Source: an uncultured Collinsella sp.
Lineage (GTDB): Bacteria; Actinomycetota; Coriobacteriia; Coriobacteriales; Coriobacteriaceae
NCBI GenBank assembly: GCA_900541715.1
Contig: UQLI01000051.1
Coordinates: 1-7,089 of the forward strand
Direction: 5' to 3'
Length of the DNA stretch: 7,089 nt
Under the pieces are notes generated by a model, which worked only from the letters and a program-made list of their open reading frames with translations, was not told the DNA's origin and searched no databases. Shown here one piece after another: positions 1 to 7,033 of this stretch (position 1 is the stretch's first letter; each line of letters starts with the position of its first letter). A program made the position numbers and the translations under genes.

Positions 1-7
1 ACGCAAA

Positions 8-30
8 GAAGGCCACTTAATGTGGCCTTC
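8..30 (-). terminator. Probable intrinsic terminator of the acpS-tsaBD operon
   Basis: A perfect 9-bp inverted repeat (8-16 with 22-30) encloses a 5-base loop. Read on the minus strand, the stem ends in TTC and runs into TTTGCGT. A further 5-bp match (2-6 with 34-38) could lengthen the stem past an internal mismatch. It lies about 70 bases past the tsaB-rimI-tsaD stop codon, where the operon should end. The T tract is short, so termination may be incomplete, and the symmetric stem could also act on plus-strand transcripts coming from the left. The rest of 31-100 shows no gene that I can support. Confidence 0.6.
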
Positions 31-100
31 GTCTTGCGCAGGACTGTAGAGCAGGAAACCTTATATCCGGCCCCTCCGTCCGGGGACCGCGCCGTACCAG

Positions 101-2485
101 CTACAGCGTCATGTTTGGATCGGCGTCGACGTCGAACGGCGAGATTTCACCTCGGTCGAATTTACGGCGAGCGACCTCCGCAATCATGGCTGCGTTATCG
201 GTACAGGCAGACAAGGGCGGCACCGTTACGCGAATCCCCTGACGCCCAAGCTTCTTGATCATCATCTCGCGCAGATGCGGGTTGGCCGAGACGCCGCCAC
301 CGATGCAGTATTCCTTGCATCCGGTAGCGTGCAATGCGTTTTTGGCCTTCTTGTACTGCACGTCAAAGACAGCTGCCTCAAACGAAGCTGCCAGATCGGG
401 CAGGTGAATCGTGCGCCCGGCCTTGGTCTCCTGTTCAATGTAGAGCGTCACAGCGGTTTTAAGGCCCGAAAGCGAGAAGCGATAGTCTCCTCTGCTGTTA
501 AGCGCACGGGGGAAATCGATCGCCTTGGGGTTGCCCGTCTCGGCCAGCCTGGAAATGATGGGGCCACCGGGATAGCCCAGACCCAATGCCTTGGCTACCT
601 TGTCGAAGGCCTCGCCCACAGCGTCGTCGAGCGTCTCACCGAGCACCTCGTAGTCGCCCCATGCCTTTACGTGCACGAGCATGGTGTGCCCGCCCGAGAC
701 AAGCGTGAAGATGAACGGCGGCTTGAGGTCGGGCTGCGCCAGCAAGTTGGCAAACAGGTGCCCCTCCAGATGGTTGACGCATACGAGCGGCTTGCCAGCA
801 GCGTAGGCAAAGCCCTTGGCGAAGGCGACGCCAACCACGAGCGCGCCCACCAGGCCCGGGCCCTGTGTCACGCCCACGGCGGCAAGCTCGCTGGGGGCAA
901 TGGCTCCATCCTCAAGACCAAGCGATGCTGCGGCATCCTCGAGCGCCGCATCCACGACACTCACAATCACCTCGACGTGTTTGCGCGAGGCGATCTCGGG
1001 CACCACGCCGCCAAAGCGGGCGTGAAAATCAATCTGCGTCGACACCTGGTTGGCCAGCATATTGCCATCCGCATCGATAATCGCCACGGCCGTCTCGTCG
1101 CAGGAGCTCTCGATAGCGAGCACTAGGCGGCGGCGCTCAATTTCGGCACGCTCCCCCTCGGAGCGCCCAGGCGCAGGCAGCGGCCACACGCGCTGCTCTG
1201 CCGCCGTCGGCTCGGGCGAAGCATTGTCGACCGGAAGTACCAGGGGCAGCGGGGCCGTCATGACGATGGCGTCCTTGCCGGCACCATAGTAGCCGCGGCG
1301 ACGGCCAGCCTCGGTAAAGCCCAGAGCGTTATAGAGCGCAATCGCTCCCTCGTTGCCGTCCTCGACCTCGAGCGAAGCCGTGGTGCAGCCGAGCATCTGG
1401 GCATCATAGCTCACGTGCGACAGCAGCTTGCGGGCAATGCCCTCACGGCGATGTGCCGGGTCGACGGCGACATCCAGAATCTGCACATCACCGTCCACGA
1501 CCATACCGCCGGCAAGGCCCAGCAGCTTGCCGTCGTCGTGTGCCACCCACCAACTACGCGGTGCAGCGACGCCCTCGCCCAGTTCGGACAGGAACATGCC
1601 CGGCGTCCACGCCTCGTGTCCGGCACCTTCAAAGCAGGCAGCCTCCAGCGCGCTCGCGCCCTCGGCATCCGCCGCGCCCATGGGACGGAACTGCAGATGA
1701 CGACCGGCGAGCTCATCGGCAACGCCCGTAATTCCGCTCTGCGCACTCTCGGCAAGACCAAGACGCTTGCGCTCGTTTTCCTCGGCATCCGAAAGGCGCG
1801 TGTAAATCGGCAGGACGCGGGCCGGATCGCCGTCACCCGCAGCGTGCGCGAGCAGCAAGCCCTCGCCCGAAGGCCACCACAGGTCGCGCTCCACGCAGCG
1901 GGCGGTCTCGTCCTCACCCAGCAGCTTGCCATAGCGCACGAGACCGTCACCGGTCAGCTGAACCTGGTCCCAGTCCGCTGCTCGGCGCCACTCATCGAGC
2001 GCCACGGCGGCCTTGACCACGTGTTCGCGCTCAAATTGACGCTCGGGACCCTCATCGACCAGCATATACAGCGCCGGATATACCTCACCGCGCATAGCAT
2101 CGGCCAAGATACCAAGCTTGCCGCGCACGCCAGCCTTCCACGCCGTCCAAGCGCAAGCGTCGAGCGTCGACACGCCCAGCAGCGGAACATTGGCACCACG
2201 CGCGAGGCCCTTGGCAGTGGAGATGCCGATGCGCACACCCGTAAAGGACCCCGGGCCGCGACCGACCACATAGCAACCAACATCGCTGCGATCCAGACCG
2301 GCTTGAGCCAGCACGCCATCAACGGTATTCACGAGCTCAACGTTGGCGTGACGGCGACACATGTGGTCGCCACTCACGAGCTTCGTCTCGCCCGTCTGCC
2401 CATCAATCCAGCTTGCCGCGCAGGCAAGCATGTCGGTCGAGGTATCGAGCGCCACCACCAGCGCGTTGTCGTTATGCAAGCTCAT
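101..2485 (-). CDS. tsaB-rimI-tsaD: TsaB-RimI-TsaD fusion: tRNA t6A37 threonylcarbamoyltransferase with an internal ribosomal-protein alanine acetyltransferase domain
   Basis: This 794-residue protein joins three enzymes that are usually separate. Residues about 8-235 are TsaB, the dimerisation partner of TsaD, with a GRGPGSFTGVRIG motif near 75-87 and a closing LPIYTR at 225-230. Residues about 263-414 are a GNAT acetyltransferase of the RimI type (N-terminal acetylation of ribosomal protein S18), with acetyl-CoA loop RREGIA at 346-351 and residues matching E. coli Glu103 and Tyr115 at E373 and Y385. Residues about 453-794 are full-length TsaD, which transfers threonylcarbamoyl to A37 of ANN-decoding tRNAs. 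It has SCDET at 461-465, metal ligands H572 and H576 in NHLEGH, VSGGHT at 596-601, GGGVSAN at 729-735 and D763 in CTDNAAM. All key residues are present. A Pro/Glu/Arg-rich linker (about 415-452) separates RimI from TsaD. The ATG at 2485 is preferred: AAGG lies 9 bases upstream, whereas the TTG at 2503 directly follows an in-frame stop and has no well-spaced site. The start overlaps tsaE by 14 bases, suggesting translational coupling. Confidence 0.93.
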   Translation of the reverse strand: MSLHNDNALVVALDTSTDMLACAASWIDGQTGETKLVSGDHMCRRHANVELVNTVDGVLAQAGLDRSDVGCYVVGRGPGSFTGVRIGISTAKGLARGANVPLLGVSTLDACAWTAWKAGVRGKLGILADAMRGEVYPALYMLVDEGPERQFEREHVVKAAVALDEWRRAADWDQVQLTGDGLVRYGKLLGEDETARCVERDLWWPSGEGLLLAHAAGDGDPARVLPIYTRLSDAEENERKRLGLAESAQSGITGVADELAGRHLQFRPMGAADAEGASALEAACFEGAGHEAWTPGMFLSELGEGVAAPRSWWVAHDDGKLLGLAGGMVVDGDVQILDVAVDPAHRREGIARKLLSHVSYDAQMLGCTTASLEVEDGNEGAIALYNALGFTEAGRRRGYYGAGKDAIVMTAPLPLVLPVDNASPEPTAAEQRVWPLPAPGRSEGERAEIERRRLVLAIESSCDETAVAIIDADGNMLANQVSTQIDFHARFGGVVPEIASRKHVEVIVSVVDAALEDAAASLGLEDGAIAPSELAAVGVTQGPGLVGALVVGVAFAKGFAYAAGKPLVCVNHLEGHLFANLLAQPDLKPPFIFTLVSGGHTMLVHVKAWGDYEVLGETLDDAVGEAFDKVAKALGLGYPGGPIISRLAETGNPKAIDFPRALNSRGDYRFSLSGLKTAVTLYIEQETKAGRTIHLPDLAASFEAAVFDVQYKKAKNALHATGCKEYCIGGGVSANPHLREMMIKKLGRQGIRVTVPPLSACTDNAAMIAEVARRKFDRGEISPFDVDADPNMTL

Positions 2486-2978
2486 CTTGTACAGCCTTAT
2501 CAATCAAATGGGAAAGCTCCATTGCGCGGTCACCGTGCGCCTCAAGCGTTATCGTTCGCACATCGCTGTCGCCCTCATCACGCTTGAGCGTCACCGAAAG
2601 ATACTCATCCGTCAGCTCGTCCTGGAATTGTTCGCCCCATTCCAGCAGGCAAGCACCCTCATAGCCCAGCACATCGAAAATGCCCGTATCCTCGAGCTCG
2701 TAGGCATGCTCCAGGCGGTATAGATCAAAGTGAAACAGCGGAATACGACCTTGATCGTGAACGGCCATGAGCGCAAACGTAGGACTCGTAACCATATGCC
2801 CATCGCCCAGCCCGCGCGAGACGCCCTTGGTAAAGTGAGTTTTGCCCACTCCCAGGCCACCGGTCAGGATAAGCACATCGCCGTCCTCAAGGCACGGTGC
2901 AATTAGCTCGCCAAAGTACTCCGTATCGGCAGCGCAAGTCGTTTTGTAAGTACCTACCCCCAGGCGCTCCAGGGACAT
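2472..2978 (-). CDS. tsaE: TsaE, ATPase of the tRNA t6A37 modification complex
   Basis: This 168-residue P-loop ATPase is of ordinary length for TsaE. In bacteria TsaE binds the TsaB-TsaD complex and its ATP hydrolysis keeps t6A synthesis turning over; it acts in the cytoplasm. Walker A is visible as GGLGVGKT at 40-47, with SPTF at 65-68, HFDLYRL at 83-89 and LLEWGE at 111-116, all TsaE hallmarks. A His follows the P-loop Lys-Thr where Thr is common, a mild variation. The ATG at 2978 has a strong AAGGAG five bases upstream (2984-2989), and the first G+C-rich codons lead straight into the family sequence. Its 3' end overlaps the start of the TsaB-RimI-TsaD gene, so the ATPase and both of its partners come from adjoining stretches of one message. 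Confidence 0.95.
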   Translation of the reverse strand: MSLERLGVGTYKTTCAADTEYFGELIAPCLEDGDVLILTGGLGVGKTHFTKGVSRGLGDGHMVTSPTFALMAVHDQGRIPLFHFDLYRLEHAYELEDTGIFDVLGYEGACLLEWGEQFQDELTDEYLSVTLKRDEGDSDVRTITLEAHGDRAMELSHLIDKAVQDELA

Positions 2979-2990
2979 ATATGCTCCTTA

Positions 2991-3611
2991 TTATTCCGAG
3001 GCGTCCTCTGGTGCGGGATGTCGCTCCAGATAATCGCCCAGCATCTTAAAGTCTTCCTCCAGCAGCTCCTGCCACGCCGGATTGCGCAGCGCTGCTGCCG
3101 GATGGAACGTGGGCATTACTACAAAATGCCCCATCTGGTGGAACCTGCCGCGCAGCTTAGTAATGCCAATCTCGGTCTTAAGCACAAAGTGCGTCGCGGG
3201 GTTGCCGAGCGTCACGATAATATCGGGCCAGATGCTTCGAATCTGCTCACGCAAAAACGGCGAGCAAGCCAGCACTTCCTCGGGACGCGGATTGCGGTTT
3301 CCCGGCGGGCGGCACTTAAGCACGTTGGCAATGTAGACGTCTTCGCGTTTGAGGCCCGCCAGCGACAAAATGCCGTTGAGGTCCTCGCCTGCCGCCCCCA
3401 CAAAGGGCTCGCCCTGCAAATCCTCATTGCGGCCCGGCGCCTCACCAATAAACATCACGCGAGCGCGGGGATTTCCCACGCCAAACACGATATTGTGACG
3501 CGACTGGTAGAGCTGGCAGAGGTGACAATCGCCCAGAACGGCCTCGATCTCCTCGAGTGCGACCTCACGCGGCGCCTGATGGGTATGGCCCGGGATGTGC
3601 ATGACGCCCAT
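2991..3611 (-). CDS. Family 4 uracil-DNA glycosylase (Fe-S type)
   Basis: This 206-residue protein belongs to the family 4 (UDGa-like) uracil-DNA glycosylases, which excise uracil from DNA after cytosine deamination or dUTP incorporation and start base-excision repair. Four cysteines sit where the family binds a 4Fe-4S cluster: C29 and C32 (CHLC), C100 in NVLKCRPPGNRNP, and C116. The active-site motifs are GEAPG at 56-60, EPFVGAAG at 68-75, N96 before the third Cys, and HPAA at 170-173. The length is typical. The ATG at 3611 has GGAG at 3617-3620 with a 5-base spacer; this site uses the G of the alr stop codon, giving an 8-base gap. A second ATG three codons in lacks a site. A DNA repair gene lying between alr and tsaE is the least expected member of this operon. 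Family 5 is the nearest alternative, but GEAPG and the Cys pattern favour family 4. Confidence 0.93.
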   Translation of the reverse strand: MGVMHIPGHTHQAPREVALEEIEAVLGDCHLCQLYQSRHNIVFGVGNPRARVMFIGEAPGRNEDLQGEPFVGAAGEDLNGILSLAGLKREDVYIANVLKCRPPGNRNPRPEEVLACSPFLREQIRSIWPDIIVTLGNPATHFVLKTEIGITKLRGRFHQMGHFVVMPTFHPAAALRNPAWQELLEEDFKMLGDYLERHPAPEDASE

Positions 3612-3619
3612 AGCGGCTC

Positions 3620-4765
3620 CTACACGTAGACCTTGTCGAGACGCATGCCAAAGCCGCAGGCGACCTCGTAGTTAATCGTTCCGCGCAGTCGGGCCATCTC
3701 GTCCATAGTGATCTCGGCATCGCCATCGCGGCCGACAATGATCATCTCGTCACCATACTCGGCCTCGGGAATCTCGTGTGCCGGGTTGGACTGAATGGCG
3801 ACCATAAACTGGTCCATGCAGATATTGCCAACCTGATGCACGCGCTCGCCGCGATACAGCACATCCATACGATTGGAAAGCGTACGCGATAGGCCATCGG
3901 CATAACCGATCGGCAGCGTGCAGATCTGAACGCGCGTACGCGGTACGCGGTAGGTAAAACCGTAGCCCACGCCCTCACCCATCGCAGGGTGTGCCACGCG
4001 CGTCACACGCGCATGGACGCTCATAACGGGATCAAGCTGCATCACGCGGCCACTCAGCTCGCACGGCTGCATGCCATACAAGCCAACGCCAGCGCGGATC
4101 ATATCAAAATGCATCGAGGGGTCGAGCATCGAGGACGGCGTGTTGGCGCAGTGCACGATACCGCACTCAAAACCCGCATCCTTAATGGCCTGAACGGCCT
4201 CGGTAAAGCGCTGACACTGCAGCTTGTAGTCCCAGCCCGAAGGTTCATCGGCCGTGGCGAAGTGCGTAAATACGCCGTCGCACTGAATACCGCGATGGAA
4301 ATTAATACCGCGGACAAAGTCGAGCACCTGCGTGTAATGTACGCCAATGCGGTTCATGCCCGTCTCGATGGCGAGATGATACTTGCCCACCTTGCCCGCC
4401 GCGACGGCACATTCGCCATACGCAAGAGCAAAGTCAGACGTATAGACCGAAGGCATGATATCAAACTCGAGCAACGTCGGAATGGCCTCGATAGGCGGCT
4501 CGCTTAGGATGAGGATGGGCTTCGTAATCCCGCCCTGTCGGAGCTCAACGCCCTCGTTAACCGTCGCCACGGCAAACATGTCGGCACCGGCCGAATACAT
4601 GATCTTGGCGCACTCAACAGCTCCATGACCATAAGCATCGGCCTTGACCACGCAGCACAGGCGCTGACGTGGATTCAGCAAGTTCTTATAGGCCCTCGTG
4701 TTGCGACGGAGCGCCCCACGGTCGATCTCGACCCAGGACCAGCGCGTCAAATCGGCTTTATTCAT
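3620..4765 (-). CDS. alr: Alanine racemase (PLP-dependent)
   Basis: This 381-residue cytoplasmic enzyme interconverts L- and D-alanine, giving D-Ala for peptidoglycan. It has the two-domain alanine racemase plan. The N-terminal TIM barrel carries the PLP lysine K41 in VVKADAYGHG, R139 in TGMNRIG, and R224 in MIRAGVGLYG, the expected contact to the cofactor ring nitrogen. The C-terminal beta domain carries the second catalytic base Y268 in GVGYGFTY, then LPIGYADGLSR at 284-294 and CMDQFMV at 316-322. The Lys-Tyr spacing (227) closely matches the Geobacillus enzyme (39 and 265). The length is normal and nothing key is missing. The ATG at 4765 lies 2 bases after the nnr stop (TAA TC ATG) and has only a weak GGAT upstream, so translation probably depends on coupling to nnr. 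No regulatory site was seen next to it. Confidence 0.96.
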   Translation of the reverse strand: MNKADLTRWSWVEIDRGALRRNTRAYKNLLNPRQRLCCVVKADAYGHGAVECAKIMYSAGADMFAVATVNEGVELRQGGITKPILILSEPPIEAIPTLLEFDIMPSVYTSDFALAYGECAVAAGKVGKYHLAIETGMNRIGVHYTQVLDFVRGINFHRGIQCDGVFTHFATADEPSGWDYKLQCQRFTEAVQAIKDAGFECGIVHCANTPSSMLDPSMHFDMIRAGVGLYGMQPCELSGRVMQLDPVMSVHARVTRVAHPAMGEGVGYGFTYRVPRTRVQICTLPIGYADGLSRTLSNRMDVLYRGERVHQVGNICMDQFMVAIQSNPAHEIPEAEYGDEMIIVGRDGDAEITMDEMARLRGTINYEVACGFGMRLDKVYV

Positions 4766-4767
4766 GA

Positions 4768-6384
4768 TTAGTCATCCGACCCTTCGTCCATGATTCCCAG
4801 ATCTTCGAGCGCATCCTTTGCCGCCAGCTCCATGGCAGGACCGATCAAGTCGATAAGATCGGTCGCGATAACGCTCTTCTCACCATACTCCGTCGCCGCG
4901 GCAAAACCGGCGTAGCTGTGAAGTGCGACGGCGTACGAATACAGCAACTCCCAACGATCCATCTCGTCGCGCATGGTGGCAAGCGTGCCGGCCAAAATAC
5001 CCGCGAGAACATCACCCGAACCGGCAGTTGCCAGAGAAGCCGGACCCGAGAGCGGCAGCAGTACACGCTCAACGCCACAGATAGCCGTCGTCGGCCCCTT
5101 GGCAATGACCACCAGATTGTCGGAGCCTGCAGCCCAGACAACCTTCTGCGCGGCTGCAATCGCGGTACCAAGGTCGTTCACCTCGTCACCGGCAACCAGA
5201 CGCGAAAGCTCACGATAGTGCGGCGTCATAACCAACGGCTGCTCGCGACGATACATCTCGGGATTACTATCAATACCGTCAATGGCAATCTTAGCAAGGC
5301 AGTTGAGTGCATCGGCGTCCAAAATAAGCGGTACATCAAGCTCGAGCAAGCCCGAAACCACCTGCATAGCGCCGGCGGACGTCGTCATACCAGGACCGCA
5401 CAGTACGCAGCTGTACTTCTTTGCAATCTCGCACACCGTCATGCGCGCAGCGGCGCCAAAGGAGCCGCGGGAATCAGACGGAATAGCAAAGACGGGAATC
5501 GAAGGAAGCGCCATGCGAATAAGATTGGCGCAGGCGTCAGGAGCCGCGACCGCCACGTAACCAGCACCCGCGCGAGCTGCAGACTTGGCCGCCATAATGG
5601 CAGCACCAGGATATTGCGCAGATCCGGCGACAATAAGCACAGAGCCACGGGAATACTTATCGATATTCGTAGGTAGTGGGACAAAGTAATCAACTAAGTC
5701 ACCGGGCTCGACAATCTCAGCGGCGTGGTCGACATCATCGATGACCTCGTCAAGACGGTCGTAAAGATTGCCGCAGATCAAATCGCCAGCATACTCAGGA
5801 CCATCAGCGCTATACAGACCAATCTTGGGCGCAATCATCGTCACCGTATGCTCGGCACGAATGCAGTCGTCATCAACAACGCCCGTCTCGGCATTCAGGC
5901 CCGAGGGGACATCAATGGATACGACACAATCGGCGCATTCATTGACCGTAGGAATCCAGATGGAGAACGGCGCACGCAGATTCCCGTGAAAACCGGTACC
6001 AAAAATGGCATCGACAACAACATCGGCCTTATCGATCAAAACCTCGAGTTCGTCACGCGAAGGGCCGACGCAAACGTGCACATCGCGGCCGGCAGTACGA
6101 CGAGCAACATGACGTGCCAGAGCAGCAGGAATCTCATCCGGTTCAACCGGAGAAACGATATCGACGTCCACACCCTTATGGCTCAGGATATCGGCGGCAA
6201 CCCAACCGTCGCCGCCATTATTACCAAAACCGACCAGAACGAGAACCCGATCGGGATTGAGCTTCAAGACCTCGTTGGCGGCAAACTCACCCGCTAGCTC
6301 CATAAGCTCGGCCTTCGAAGTCCCTTCGCGTTCGATGATATCCTCGAGACGAACGACTTCTTCGGTACTCAAAACCGGTTTCAT
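4768..6384 (-). CDS. nnr: Bifunctional NAD(P)HX epimerase / ADP- or ATP-dependent NAD(P)HX dehydratase
   Basis: This 538-residue repair enzyme restores hydrated, inactive NADHX and NADPHX to NAD(P)H. The N-terminal YjeF_N epimerase domain (about 1-215) shows GFGNNGGDG at 52-60, DAIFGTG at 125-131 and DVPSGLNAETG at 158-168. The C-terminal ribokinase-like dehydratase domain (about 225-530) shows GSAQYPGAA at 254-262, CGPGM at 329-333, LDADALN at 355-361, TPHYRE at 387-392 and TAGSGDVLAG at 453-462. Both halves look intact and the length matches the bifunctional bacterial form. The ATG at 6384 directly abuts the acpS stop (TAG ATG), and its AGGAG (6390-6394) lies inside the last acpS codons, five bases from the start. 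nnr beside alr or acpS is a common bacterial arrangement. The product ends in an acidic tail (DEGSDD). Confidence 0.95.
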   Translation of the reverse strand: MKPVLSTEEVVRLEDIIEREGTSKAELMELAGEFAANEVLKLNPDRVLVLVGFGNNGGDGWVAADILSHKGVDVDIVSPVEPDEIPAALARHVARRTAGRDVHVCVGPSRDELEVLIDKADVVVDAIFGTGFHGNLRAPFSIWIPTVNECADCVVSIDVPSGLNAETGVVDDDCIRAEHTVTMIAPKIGLYSADGPEYAGDLICGNLYDRLDEVIDDVDHAAEIVEPGDLVDYFVPLPTNIDKYSRGSVLIVAGSAQYPGAAIMAAKSAARAGAGYVAVAAPDACANLIRMALPSIPVFAIPSDSRGSFGAAARMTVCEIAKKYSCVLCGPGMTTSAGAMQVVSGLLELDVPLILDADALNCLAKIAIDGIDSNPEMYRREQPLVMTPHYRELSRLVAGDEVNDLGTAIAAAQKVVWAAGSDNLVVIAKGPTTAICGVERVLLPLSGPASLATAGSGDVLAGILAGTLATMRDEMDRWELLYSYAVALHSYAGFAAATEYGEKSVIATDLIDLIGPAMELAAKDALEDLGIMDEGSDD

Positions 6385-6924
6385 CTATGCTCCTAGCGTA
6401 TCTTGCGAAGCATCGCCCAGGTGCTCCGTCAATGCTGAATTCTGCAGCTGCTCAAGCTCATCTAAAACAGAGCGAGCCTCTTTAAATGTCTGCGCTACGC
6501 GTTTCTTGGTGCTCACCTTTTCCTCTTTTGGCTTAGGCCGAGCATCTTCGGTAATCGCGATGGCATTCGCAACGGCTAAGTCTCCTGTAAGCGTAATGGA
6601 AAGAGCGACCTCAACAACACCCAGCTCTCGAGCGATCTCGAGAGCACGGCCCGAAAGCAGCGCCTTCGGTTTGCCGAGTTTATCACGCGTAACCGAAACA
6701 TCCTTGCGACCAACGCCTTGACTAAAACCCGTGCCGAGAGCTTTAAGTACCGCCTCGCGCGAAGCAAAGCGGCTGGCATAGTGAGCAGCGGGACGCGATG
6801 ATGCATCACAATACGCACGCTCTTCTTCGGTAAACACACGCCGAGCAAACGACGGCGTCTTTTCAAGAATTGATTTCATACGGGAAATCTCGACGATATC
6901 AACGCCGATACCAGCTTCAGCCAT
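6385..6924 (-). CDS. acpS: Holo-[acyl-carrier-protein] synthase with a C-terminal extension
   Basis: AcpS moves 4'-phosphopantetheine from coenzyme A to a serine of acyl carrier protein, making it active for fatty acid synthesis. The core (about 1-126) shows GIGVDIVEISR near the N terminus with metal ligand D9, RRVFTEEE near 28-35, and the signature FASREAVLKALGTG at 53-66 with E57 and K61. The lysine normally found just before that Glu is Arg here (R56). At 179 residues the protein is about 50 longer than E. coli AcpS (126). The excess is a charged Lys/Glu-rich tail (about 127-179) with a stretch that looks like an amphipathic helix near 143-165. The ATG at 6924 is chosen because GGAGG lies five bases upstream; an in-frame ATG at 6936 has no site and overlaps the Shine-Dalgarno sequence. 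It is the first gene of the operon. Confidence 0.92.
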   Translation of the reverse strand: MAEAGIGVDIVEISRMKSILEKTPSFARRVFTEEERAYCDASSRPAAHYASRFASREAVLKALGTGFSQGVGRKDVSVTRDKLGKPKALLSGRALEIARELGVVEVALSITLTGDLAVANAIAITEDARPKPKEEKVSTKKRVAQTFKEARSVLDELEQLQNSALTEHLGDASQDTLGA

Positions 6925-6929
6925 GTTCA

Positions 6930-6934
6930 CCTCC
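6930..6934 (-). promoter_or_regulatory. Ribosome binding site that sets the acpS start
   Basis: GGAGG on the minus strand ends five bases before the ATG at 6924. It overlaps the alternative upstream ATG at 6936, which argues strongly that the four extra N-terminal residues are not made. Confidence 0.85.
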
Positions 6935-6953
6935 ATATCGCACAGACTAAGTT

Positions 6954-6983
6954 ATTGTAGCCCGTTCACAGAAGATGCGACAA
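6954..6983 (-). promoter_or_regulatory. Candidate sigma70-type promoter P1 for the acpS operon
   Basis: On the minus strand TTGTCG (6978-6983, four of six to TTGACA) is followed by an 18-base spacer and TACAAT (6954-6959, five of six to TATAAT). Transcription would start near 6947, leaving a leader of about 22 bases that contains the GGAGG site. Its place between a strong upstream terminator and the first gene supports it. Inferred from consensus only. Confidence 0.6.
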
Positions 6984-6989
6984 ACGAGG

Positions 6990-7019
6990 GTTATAAAACA
7001 CAGCTACTATGTGAGACAA
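6990..7019 (-). promoter_or_regulatory. Candidate second promoter P2 upstream of P1
   Basis: On the minus strand TTGTCT (7014-7019, four of six) lies 18 bases before TATAAC (6990-6995, five of six). It starts just 15 bases beyond the T tract of the upstream terminator. It would give a start near 6983 and a leader of about 60 bases. It has the same spacer as P1, with a hexamer match of similar quality. One of the two may be chance. Confidence 0.4.
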
Positions 7020-7033
7020 AAGCCCGTAAACGC

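Noticed and set aside
71..85. Small hairpin (CCCC and GGGG) just past the tsaD stop
   Set aside because: Only a 4-bp stem with a 7-base loop and no T tract on the minus strand; the hairpin at 8-30 is the better terminator.
275..1126. Plus-strand open frame (283 codons) opposite tsaD
   Set aside because: It mirrors TsaD codons, has no recognisable domain and no supporting ribosome binding site that I noticed.
1415..2587. Long plus-strand open frame (390 codons) opposite tsaB-rimI
   Set aside because: It lies antisense to a well-supported coding region with intact TsaB and RimI motifs. Its translation shows no family pattern, and open antisense frames are expected in G+C-rich coding DNA.
4918..5676. 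Plus-strand open frame (252 codons) opposite nnr
   Set aside because: An antisense shadow of the dehydratase domain; its Arg/His/Asn-rich composition is typical of complementary-strand translation.
5725..6297. Plus-strand open frame (190 codons) opposite the Nnr epimerase domain
   Set aside because: Antisense to conserved epimerase motifs and without a recognisable fold.
6925..6936. Longer acpS start at the ATG at 6936
   Set aside because: It overlaps the GGAGG site that serves the ATG at 6924 and has no site of its own.
6999..7013. Short inverted repeat CACA...TGTG between the P2 hexamers as a possible operator
   Set aside because: Only four matching bases per arm; this is easily found by chance and no regulator gene is nearby.
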